Shown: one piece after another, positions 56,339 through 64,000 of the stretch
Layout: each line of letters opens with the position of its first letter
How positions within the stretch are numbered: the stretch's first letter is position 1
Origin: Fistulifera solaris
Taxonomy: Eukaryota; Bacillariophyta; Bacillariophyceae; Naviculales; Stauroneidaceae
NCBI GenBank assembly: GCA_030295235.1
Contig: AP026131.1
Location: forward strand, 1,302,001-1,366,000
DNA: 64,000 nt
Direction: 5' to 3'
Notes under the pieces: model-generated
What the model saw: only the letters and a program-made list of their open reading frames with translations
Database searches by the model: none
What the model was told of the DNA's origin: nothing
Translations under genes and position numbers: made by a program

Positions 56339-56522
56339 TGATAAAAACGTAGTGAATCGATTGAATTGCAAACAAACAAAATTATAAAGTTAACGTGCGT
56401 TACATCGCTGGTTCCGCGAGGGTCTTTTCAGTCTTTCAAACCTTCGCTTCGCCCGTTTATGTCGGCACCCGGCTAACCCCAATCCTTAGGATAGCCCGTG
56501 ATCGGCACACCACATTTTGACA
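56339..56522 (-). repeat. LTR (3' LTR relative to transcription)
   Basis: The left long terminal repeat, beginning TGATAAAAACGTAGTG and ending CACACCACATTTTGACA on the plus strand. It differs from the right copy by one A, one C and one C indel, and one G/A substitution at the end. Confidence 0.95.
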
Positions 56523-56938
56523 CTCCTCTCAAGTAGATCGTTGTGAAGCGGTCAACTTGCAACAAAAGGTGTGTCATTCATTCACATCAAATTTAAGTGG
56601 TTCACACATGCTAATCCACTTGCACACAAGATGGTTCTTCTTCCACACTAGGAAGCTTACTTCCACCTTCACAAAGGGGCACATCTCGGGACCTAGGTTA
56701 TTTTAACCCCGATCGAAAGATATGATGCAACAGATTGCTAACAAATCGAACTCTCTTCTCTCCATGAGGTAGTTGCTTTGTCAACAAATCAGCTTCATTG
56801 TCATGAGTATTCACATAGCACGTTCGCCACTCGCTGCGCTACACCCTCACGAACAAAATGGTACGCAATGCTTTGCGATTTCTTTTCAAAGTCGAATCCG
56901 GGATTGTTGTGTTAGCCAACACTGACTGATTGTCTCCT

Positions 56939-57388
56939 TCAATGTAACATGGCCCATCCACAGGTATTCCCATCATACTGAAGCTTGTATCTCAGTCCTC
57001 TGAGGTACTCACAGCACTGTTTCATAGCAACGAACTCGGATCCAAAACTGCTGCTTTCGACACTTGTCTGTTTCTTTGAATGCCAGCACACAAGCGCCAT
57101 ATTCAAATACACAAGAAAGCCAGTTCGCGATCTCCTGGTCAGAGAGTCTGATGCGTGGTCAGCGTCAACCTTAGCTCGAATAACGAACCCAATCCCGCGT
57201 GGTTCCGGCATGTTCGTCGGTATGGTCTCCTGACCTTGAACATGACCGAATTCACTTGAGGCCCAATCTCTCTCCTGGAACTTAGCCTCATCAACAAAAC
57301 GGTACAGTTGGATCAAATACCATCTCGGCATTATGATACTTCTTGAGATAAGCAAAGATATGCAACACCTGTTCGAAATGTCCTTCAC
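56939..57388 (-). CDS. copia RNase H domain
   Basis: The last part of the pol polyprotein, in one frame of 149 residues. It contains the copia RNase H core (DADHASDSLTRRSRTGFLVY, then SKKQTSVESSSFGSEFVAMK and EYLRGLRYKLQYDG), preceded by a linker to RT. The initiating Met is an open-frame start, not a real one, since the protein is made as part of a polyprotein. Confidence 0.85.
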   Translation of the reverse strand: MKDISNRCCISLLISRSIIMPRWYLIQLYRFVDEAKFQERDWASSEFGHVQGQETIPTNMPEPRGIGFVIRAKVDADHASDSLTRRSRTGFLVYLNMALVCWHSKKQTSVESSSFGSEFVAMKQCCEYLRGLRYKLQYDGNTCGWAMLH

Positions 57389-58463
57389 GGCATCGCCATG
57401 AGCGAAGACAAAATCGAAACCTCAAGACAAATGTCGACTCTTCCAAGCTCAACAATCCACCGTAGAACCCCAATCAAAGACATGTAATACGCGGCAAGCG
57501 TTGGATCCAATTCAGGACTTACATCTAGCTCTGATCGATACGAAGTTCGCATTGGCGTGTCTGCTTTTGCGGGAAGATCCCAACGTTCCAACTTTTTGAT
57601 GTACTTTTCAACGTTTGCGACGGCCGCTTGAACATACTGCGATGAAGAGAAAGACCACGCTCGTGCGCCATTTTCTAACTCAACCTTTCGCACACGTCCT
57701 CCAAGATAGATCTTCGGCGGTCCAATCGATTCTTCTTTCAATTCAAAGTACTTGCCGATCTCTTCCCTTAAAAACCCGTTCAGGATTTTCGCTCACACAC
57801 AAAGTATCGTCGGTGTAAAGAAGGATGTATTCGTAGTAGCTAGAGCCATCAGCCTTCTTGGCCGGTCTCATCCAAACATCCGGATCAGCTAAACATGAAG
57901 TGAAACCAAGATCCAACATGCCAGAACGCCAAGTGGTTCCGGAAATCTCTCCCAGCCGATTTTCCGCCGTACAAGGCGCGATGTATTAGTGCCACACGAC
58001 CAACATTCTCCAATCCAAACTCGATTCCACAAATGACATAGTGCTTTTGCGAGGAAGGCGCCTGCAAATAGGGCGTTCGCGAATATCAGCAGCACAGATG
58101 TCAACACCATTAAGAGCAGCATACGTGAAAGCAATTCTGACGCTTTCCCTGGAGACAACACCAGCATAGGTGGATCCAATAGGGTCAGCAGTCTTATGCC
58201 CGTCCAGAACCCATCGAGCCTTCCGAGTAAAGTCCATCTTCACATCAAAGACAAGATGTCCGGTCGCAGGCGTCCACCCAGGTGGTGCTTTCTTTCCTTC
58301 ACCGAGGATCTCAAATGCCACTCAAACGTTGTACATCTCTTTGGCAAATGCATCTCGCCAGAAAGTGTTACCGTTTAAGTTGGTCAATTTTGTGAGGGCG
58401 TCTTACGTCCCTGGGTATCTCGATCCCGTACTTATGCGTGAATGCGTCGAAGTCTCTTCTTGA
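57385..58463 (-). CDS. copia reverse transcriptase region, frame-broken
   Basis: The RT domain is split over frames. Motifs in order on the minus strand: PPGWTPATGHLVFDVKMDFT, KARWVLDGHKT, ADIRNAYLQAPSSQKHYV, ALYGGKSAGRDF, the catalytic YTDD (57806-57817), and PKIYLGGRVRKVELENGARA, then SLIGVLRWIVELGRVDICLE. Each is typical of copia RT. Single-base breaks lie between them. Confidence 0.85.
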
Positions 58464-59256
58464 GCGCACCCAGGATTGCGTTCGCCCTACGAAGTGTAAG
58501 TGGTACCCACCAAGCAACGCCGGTTCATCGTCAATGCCTCGTGCAACCGCAAATTCAGCTGTTTCAACCGGGTGGGAGTCTTTTAGATCCTTAAGGTGGA
58601 CCCACGACTCATTACCATCACGCCATCAAACAAGAAGTTTCCATCCTTGGGTCGTCTTTCGCCAATCGTGTTTCTCCACGACGTGTGACAACACGAGCTT
58701 CACTCTTACTTAGAGCTGTCTCCTCCTTCTTATAGTCGACAATCCCTTCCATGAGGGACTTAGAGAATCCATCGTCGTCGCATTGGGCAATCATGTTCTG
58801 AGCAATCAAATTGGCTGAGTATTCACGAATGACACCATCACCAAACTTCGACGTCGTACACAACAGTGTTCATCGCCGGGTTGTCACTGTATGTGCCAAT
58901 CGTTTGCCCGTCATCACCAATCGTTTAGCCCCGACCCTGGCTGTTTCCATTTCACCGCCATCCTTTTGGAGTTGTACTTCAGCATTAATGATGCGATCGT
59001 AAGCCGGTGCAACATCAAGAAGTACACCATTGGCGTCCACAGCCTCTTCGACATTTGAAAATTCTCTAGGCGTCTCATCACCGTCCTGGTATGGTTCCCA
59101 CTCGTCATTGTCGCTGTCATTGCGTCGATAATCCTTCCGTCGAACTGGTGAGTCAATTGGTGGCGGCGTCATTGCCGTCCCCCATCTCCCTCTCAATGAG
59201 GCCGTCAAAAATTTCTCTTCGACGCTTCTCTGTATCACTGTGGAGCTTGGCAATGG

Positions 59257-60524
59257 TCAGCGAAGCGTACTGTGCGACGAGGAACGACTTCGACCATTCG
59301 CTTTCAGTACCCATTGGGCCATTTCATTCCCAGCGCCCTTTGCCGGTCCAAGAACGCGTCCAAGGATCTCCTTACTGACAGGAAAATCGTTCTTTTGATC
59401 CCGGAAGTATACCCATTCATACCACCCAAATTGACACAGGTTGCTGATATCACCTGTATCACCTGTGACAAGAGTGTAAGGGTTTTGTCCGTGCAGATTA
59501 AAACGATCCCGTGCAGTCATGTTATTGATCCGAGCGCCGCTCCAAGCAGTAGTCCCACAGAGGCATGGGGCTATTCGCCTCCTTCATATCTTTTCGAACA
59601 GCTTCCTTCAACAGTCCAATATAAAGTTCAGCCTTGTTCGACCACGGAGTGTTCTCCTCTAAAGCACGTAATGTCGATCCGATGTCACGACAAAAGCGTC
59701 GCGCCGAGACTCCTGGTTTGTTCGCCGGACGGCGTCACAAATGAATGCATCGGGAGCTCCCACTTCCTTTGCGAATTCCTTCATCGCTTGCAAGACTTCA
59801 CCCTTCGATCTCATCGGTACAACATGCACGAAACCCTTGTCTGACACAAACAGTTGACAACACGTGTGTCCTCGTTCAGACTTGCCTATTTTGGACGTAG
59901 CAAAGAGGGTATCCATGTAGAAGTACTCTTTGATGTGCTTGTAGCGAAGCATGCGATCGTTCGTTCCATAGTTGGCGCCAACTTTGGGTTGTCTTGTCTT
60001 ACTGCGCGTTGATCGGTAACTTCAAGTGTCCGCTCGGCATCTTTGTGTTCAATTCGCCAAACCTTGGACAAGTGTGCAGCATCAACTCCCTGGTGCCTAA
60101 TCCCGTGGGCAGCAGAGACCATGAACTCATCTAACTCGTCTCCTAATTCGGCTCGGGCAAAGTACTCTTCAACTAGATCAACAGTGTCGTCTGCGATTGC
60201 GGCGGCGGGAGCATCAGTTGCATCACCATCATGGTATAGATGTCGCTGAGAGGAAACAGTTGTCGCGCCAATCGCCATAGAAAATTCACCGCATTCGAGA
60301 CACTCCTTCATCCTGGCTAGTAAACTAGAACAGTCGAGTTGTGGCGAGAATGGAAGAAACACGTGCTCTTCATTGGCATCTTCTGTAAAAGTGAACTCTT
60401 TTTCGACGCGGCTCCTCTCCAGACTGCTTATGACAAACGATTCCCTATCGTTGTCTTGCACAGCCGTCATGAGATAGCGAGTCTTTGGTAGAGGCAACAC
60501 CATTTCTCCGTTACAATCCAGCAT
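59257..60524 (-). CDS. copia integrase region, frame-broken
   Basis: Includes the HHCC-like zinc-binding part (AAHGIRHQGVDAAHLSKVW...) and the catalytic core with YFYMDTLFAT and FICDAVRRTN, the first and second aspartates of the DDE triad. The frame is broken between these and the following segment (NPYTLVTGDTGDISNLCQFG, where the capsid-interacting C-terminal part begins). Confirmed as copia by position between protease and RT. Confidence 0.78.
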
Positions 60525-60531
60525 CGCCGCC

Positions 60532-61094
60532 TCATTTATCGCATAGCTGACGTTGTGAGGGTCCCATGCCGTCGGGCGTCAACATATAGATATTCTCCGA
60601 CTGTTGTAGTTGGAGGAGGCTCGGCTTGCTGGTTGGGAAGAAAGAAAACACACCGTGCAAAGAGAGCGGTATCCGTAATCCCGTCTCCTGAAAATAAATC
60701 GCATGATTCTCAACGGTCGGATCCACAGTCTGGATCTTCGGAGTGTCGTCCACAGTGACACCAGCCTCACGCATCACAAAAGGCGGTATCAAGTTGTTGT
60801 TCATATTCGGAACATAAAGTGCATTCCGAACAAGCAAAATGATTTCATCCCCACTGTATGGACACTCGTAGAGCAAAGCTGCATCCACAAGTGAGCACTG
60901 CATCGGCTTGTAGTCTGGTGTGAACGCCAAACATCCACAGTTTCTCCAGTTCTAGCAACCACAAATGCGTTCCACCCGACGACTGGCATATTTGCATGTG
61001 TGTCCAATTCAGTCCTCGAAATCCCTGACGTATCTTGGTCATCAACGTCCATCGCACCGGTGTCCATGACAACAGCACGTGACGATGCAATCAC
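60532..61094 (-). CDS. copia protease region, frame-broken
   Basis: The aspartic protease of the polyprotein, with SRTELDTHANMPVVGWNAFV (the catalytic Asp in LDTHAN, a form seen in CoDi elements), followed by LLVRNALYVPNMNNNLIPPF. It is split over at least two frames. Confidence 0.72.
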
Positions 61095-61303
61095 GCCCTG
61101 TCAGGTAATCGTTCGGTGCGGTATGTCGTCCTCGGTCCCATGTTCGACTGTTCTCCGGCTGTGGCTTCTGACTTACCCTCCAATCATCATTGACTGGAGT
61201 AGTCGCTGCCGCCGGGCCCAGTCAACGAAGGTAACGATGGCTCACAGGACGGCGAGGGCCAGCACGTCGGAGAGCTCGTTCATACGTCTCCCGTTAAGCC
61301 ACC

Positions 61304-62934
61304 TCAGATCCCGCCTTCGCTTCCTCTTCCGCATCCTGCGTTGGTCCCGAGGGAGACTCTTCTTGTGCATCCTTGACCTCGACAGACGACACGTTTCCAC
61401 CCTGAGATGCTGAACCCGTGATCATTTGAAGAAGATTGCGCTTGCTGCTCCACAGCAGAGATCTGCTTGTTTCCACTTGTTTCCGTCGGCGTCGCCTGGC
61501 CACGGCTTTCCAAGTGTTTGTTCACCGCCTTCTCAACTGCAGCTGCTAGCGCCTTGGTCCGCTTGTCCTTCTTCTTCTGCTTCTTAGCTGGGTTCTTGAA
61601 CTCGTCTGGGTTCTTGGCCCGATAGTCCCGCAACTCGTTCCTTTGCTCAACGGTCAGTTTTGCATATTCCTTGTTCGTGTGGTAACGCAAGTGAACTCCA
61701 CTCGACCCGATTCCTTGTTTCGCAGTTGCTCCGGACGACTCAGCATGTACATCAGAGATGGATGCGTTATTTCTCTTGTTTGTCCCCGTCATTATTCTGG
61801 CGTTTTCGCGACGGGATCCTTTGGGAGCAAATAAGCGACCGCATCTTCAAAATTGTGCCTCTTGCCTCCAGGTGCGTCATCATTCTCGATGTGGGCAATT
61901 GCTGCCTGCAACCCCGCATCGTCACAAATGATCTTGCTCAACAGGTCGGTCACTCGCGTATAGCCATCAGGAAGCTGATGAGGTACGTGCTCGGCAGCAG
62001 CAGTCATCTGGATGTAGGCCGTGCGATGCTGCTGGACAAAACTCTCCAACGTAAAGTTTGAATTGCCTTTCCATTCTCTCACGAGCGCAATGATGTCCTT
62101 GTGCTTCGCAATAATGGCGTCCCATTTGTCCTTTCCAGCATACTGCGCCTTGAGTGCCAAGTAAGCTCCTCTTCCGTCCAAAGTTCGTTTAAAAGGGGCA
62201 ATCGGGTCGTGATAAACCGTATTCCGTGTCGCCTCTTCAATCTTGAAATACACCTCCAGCGTTGTCTTCCTTGAAGTTCGATCGGGAATGAGAAGAACGA
62301 TGGATCAAATCCTCCACAATAGATCCATGCTTTTCGGTGTAAGGCTGACTTTGCGCTCGAAGCGGGGCATTCACCGCAACATCAACCGTATCCCGAATCA
62401 CGGCTGCCAAAGGCACAAACCGGGTGCCAATGCACTGATAGCAATGGTCCTTGAAAGACTCAATCCACTTGACAAAAGAGACACCTTTTCCCAACTTGGG
62501 CGCCCCGGGTTGCTCTTTTCTTCTTTTTCGCCTTCAAGGCGTCCCACAGCTCCTGGAAGTTCTTAATAACCGGAGTATACATCATATCCTGCGCCCGTAA
62601 CCGCTCTTCCGATTGTATCATAGAAGTGAAGGAGCTCAATAGCCGCTTCCAATCGAATCTGCGATTTGATGGGGAAGGAAAATGGCTCGCGGGGAATTGT
62701 CGCTCCAGCTGGCGGGCCACCAGCTAATCCTGCATTCGGATCAGGGACACGACCGGTGGGGCGTCGAAGGCTCTCTGCGATGCGCTTCACATCATCCGGC
62801 TTGAATGACAGCAAGTCATCGAATGTAGAGATGCCATCTCTCACCAACTGCTCATGCGTCGCGACCGGAATTCCCATCTGTTCTGCGGCAGTGAAGAACG
62901 CCAAGTGCTGTTGTTGTGTAACCACCATGGTCAC
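61304..62934 (-). CDS. copia gag region, frame-broken
   Basis: The 5' part of the polyprotein, starting at an ATG at 62934 that lies 33 bp inside the 5' LTR. Segments in different frames: MTMVVTQQQHLAFFTAAEQM, NFQELWDALKAKKKK, GVSFVKWIESFKDHC, and YFKIEEATRNTVYHDPIAPF with SNFTLESFVQQHRTAYIQM. The C-terminal part (KNPAKKQKKKDKRTKAL) is basic. This composition fits a copia Gag; no zinc knuckle is certain. Confidence 0.7.
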
Positions 62935-62967
62935 TCGCTGTCAAAGCTAAACTGGGTCTGAATAAAC

Positions 62968-63150
62968 TGATAAAACGTAGTGAATCGATTGAATTGCAAA
63001 CAAACAAAATTATAAAGTTAACGTCGCGTTACATCGCTGGTTCCGCGAGGGTCTTTTCAGTCTTTCAAACCTTCGCTTCGCCGTTTATGTCGGCACCCGG
63101 CTAACCCCAATCCTTAGGATAGCCCGTGATCGGCACACCACATTTTAACA
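62968..63150 (-). repeat. LTR (5' LTR relative to transcription)
   Basis: The right long terminal repeat, the promoter copy for minus-strand transcription. On the plus strand it begins TGATAAAACGTAGTG and ends CACACCACATTTTAACA. The sequence between it and the gag start (GTTTATTCAGACCCAGTTTAG on the minus strand) should hold the primer-binding site; I cannot match it to a tRNA by eye. Confidence 0.95.
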
Positions 63151-63372
63151 TTTTCTCCACCGTTTTCATTCAGTGCTATCCGTCCAGACATTCACTCGTC
63201 GTTTTATAATCATTGTATTCATTGTAGTATTATCTTAAACCTATCAATTTCGTCAATAGCACCGGATTTTCTATTGAGAGCTTATTGCGCGTCTTGTCCT
63301 GTTTTTGTTTCTGGTAGTACACTTTTCCTGTGATTTTCCCTTCCTTGCTTATCAACTTGCGTGTGTGAAACA
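63151..63372. other. 5' flank of second AlkB copy
   Basis: This matches 50490-50692 with moderate divergence (CATTCACTCGTCGTTTTATAAT; TTCGTCAATAGCACCGGATTTTCTATTGAG), and so continues the duplicated block on the far side of the copia element. It should contain the promoter of the AlkB-like copy, now next to the 5' LTR. Confidence 0.8.
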
Positions 63373-64000
63373 ATGACAGAAGCTTTCGTCGGTCGCCCCG
63401 TTGCTGTCAATGCACAGCAGCCCCATCAGTCATCCTCGACCAAGAAGAAACAGTTTCGAGGAGAAAAACAGACAAAGAGTGCACAGCCAAAGAAAACGCC
63501 CCCAGAATCATCGAACGACCCGAACACTCCTCACATTTCCGATCCTCGCAATAAAGACACGACAAACGATCAACGTTTGACGACGAAAGCGACGAAACGA
63601 GGGAATGGTCGCAATACCGAATCGTTTGATCCTTCCAGTACGCTAGTACGTCCGGCCTTGCGGATTATGGTCGGATCTTCCGCGTTGAAACAATTCATAC
63701 AGCCGTTGCGTCATGACGATGTCGTCATTGTACCGGAACTCTTTGGACCCGAAGAGAATTGGGATCTGTATCATCAACTCTTGAAGGAAATGAAAGATCG
63801 CCAGGATTGGACGTCGTGGCACGAAGGAGCGCATCTCATTGTGAAACATCCCGATCCATCTCCGACCTTTCAAAAGGTCGTACAGACCTTGTGTGAGTAC
63901 TTTCAGATTCAACCGGCCGGAGTCCGGTTCAACTGGCACAAGGATAGTTCCGACTGGAAACCCTTTCATCACGATTCGGCGGCCTTTAACCCGCAACGCG
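63373..64000 (+). CDS. AlkB-like dioxygenase, second copy (runs off window)
   Basis: The ATG at 63373 opens a frame to the window edge (209 codons), matching 50693-51320. The N-terminal region differs (TKSAQPKKTPPESSNDPNTP against a Gln-rich stretch), but residues ~55-95 and the catalytic front (GVRFNWHKDSSDWKPFHHD) are near-identical; WY is WH here. The HHD metal pair is present; the distal His and Arg lie beyond the window. No frame break is seen in this part. It is the second gene of the duplicated block and lies just downstream of the copia 5' LTR. Confidence 0.88.
   Translation, partial: MTEAFVGRPVAVNAQQPHQSSSTKKKQFRGEKQTKSAQPKKTPPESSNDPNTPHISDPRNKDTTNDQRLTTKATKRGNGRNTESFDPSSTLVRPALRIMVGSSALKQFIQPLRHDDVVIVPELFGPEENWDLYHQLLKEMKDRQDWTSWHEGAHLIVKHPDPSPTFQKVVQTLCEYFQIQPAGVRFNWHKDSSDWKPFHHDSAAFNPQR

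Larger units (their letters stand above)
56339..63150 (-). mobile_element. Ty1/copia LTR retrotransposon, CoDi type
   Basis: A complete 6.8 kb element transcribed on the minus strand. It has 184- and 183-bp direct LTRs (56339-56522 and 62968-63150), starting TG and ending CA. Domain order on the minus strand is gag, protease, integrase, RT and RNase H, as in Ty1/copia. A purine run (GAGAGGAG) lies just before the 3' LTR. The RT YTDD motif is at 57806-57817. The RNase H has the SRTGFLVYLN and SSFGSEFVAMKQ motifs typical of diatom CoDi elements. The LTRs differ by one substitution and three single-base indels, indicating recent insertion. Frames change several times within the gag-pol region. 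It sits between the two genes of the duplicated block (truncated nuclease and AlkB-like). The flanking direct repeat is short and ambiguous (TTTT-rich). Confidence 0.93.

Overview
The window is nuclear DNA of a protist eukaryote, most likely a diatom close to Phaeodactylum tricornutum. Gene density is high and both strands are used. Introns are few and short (54-174 nt, GT-AG). Several proteins carry N-terminal signal or transit peptides. One gene has a domain I associate with diatoms, and the single complete transposon is a CoDi-type Ty1/copia element. The species assignment is inference.

Layout. At 0.5-2.7 kb lies a hAT-type transposase gene. From 2.9 to 9.4 kb are a PurE-like/PurC purine-synthesis gene, a small membrane protein, a LarE-like PP-loop protein and a tandem polysaccharide deacetylase. 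From 11 to 17.9 kb is a seven-exon CHD-type chromatin remodeller on the minus strand. From 18.7 to 32.3 kb are a diatom DUF6824-type protein, a coiled-coil protein, an NBAS/Sec39-like vesicle-tethering protein, a UBA-like proline-rich protein, a nucleotide-sugar transporter, a tRNA-dihydrouridine synthase and an aquaporin. From 32.3 to 35.4 kb the DNA is gene-poor, with palindrome clusters and short tandem repeats. From 35.4 to 43.2 kb are a cysteine-rich protein, an alpha-carbonic-anhydrase-like protein, a tRNA-splicing endonuclease subunit, a GH16 beta-glucan enzyme and an NAD(P)-binding SDR. From 45.1 to 64 kb is an accessory region: a VWA/HYR secreted protein, a secreted LTD/EEP nuclease, an AlkB-like dioxygenase, a DUF2135-like membrane protein, and then a second, partly deleted copy of the nuclease-AlkB block. 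That second copy is split by a complete 6.8 kb copia retrotransposon at 56,339-63,150.

Two things matter most to a reader. First, at least eleven otherwise sound genes have their frame broken by exactly one base (two bases is an alternative in two cases), each time inside or next to a homopolymer of 4-6 bases. I read these as sequence-length errors rather than pseudogenes, and each affected entry says where the break is. Second, the 47-64 kb region records an ordered history: a direct duplication of a nuclease-AlkB block, an internal deletion in one copy, and a recent copia insertion between its two genes. A separate small duplication moved the 3' end of the dihydrouridine synthase gene about 4.6 kb away, where its antisense strand now encodes the last residues of the cysteine-rich protein.

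The genes are mostly unrelated housekeeping and secretory functions, so I see no operon-like pathway. The nearest thing to a theme is secreted or surface polysaccharide and nucleic-acid processing (deacetylase, GH16, nucleotide-sugar transporter, nuclease, VWA/HYR and DUF2135 proteins). I found no rRNA, tRNA or CRISPR array.
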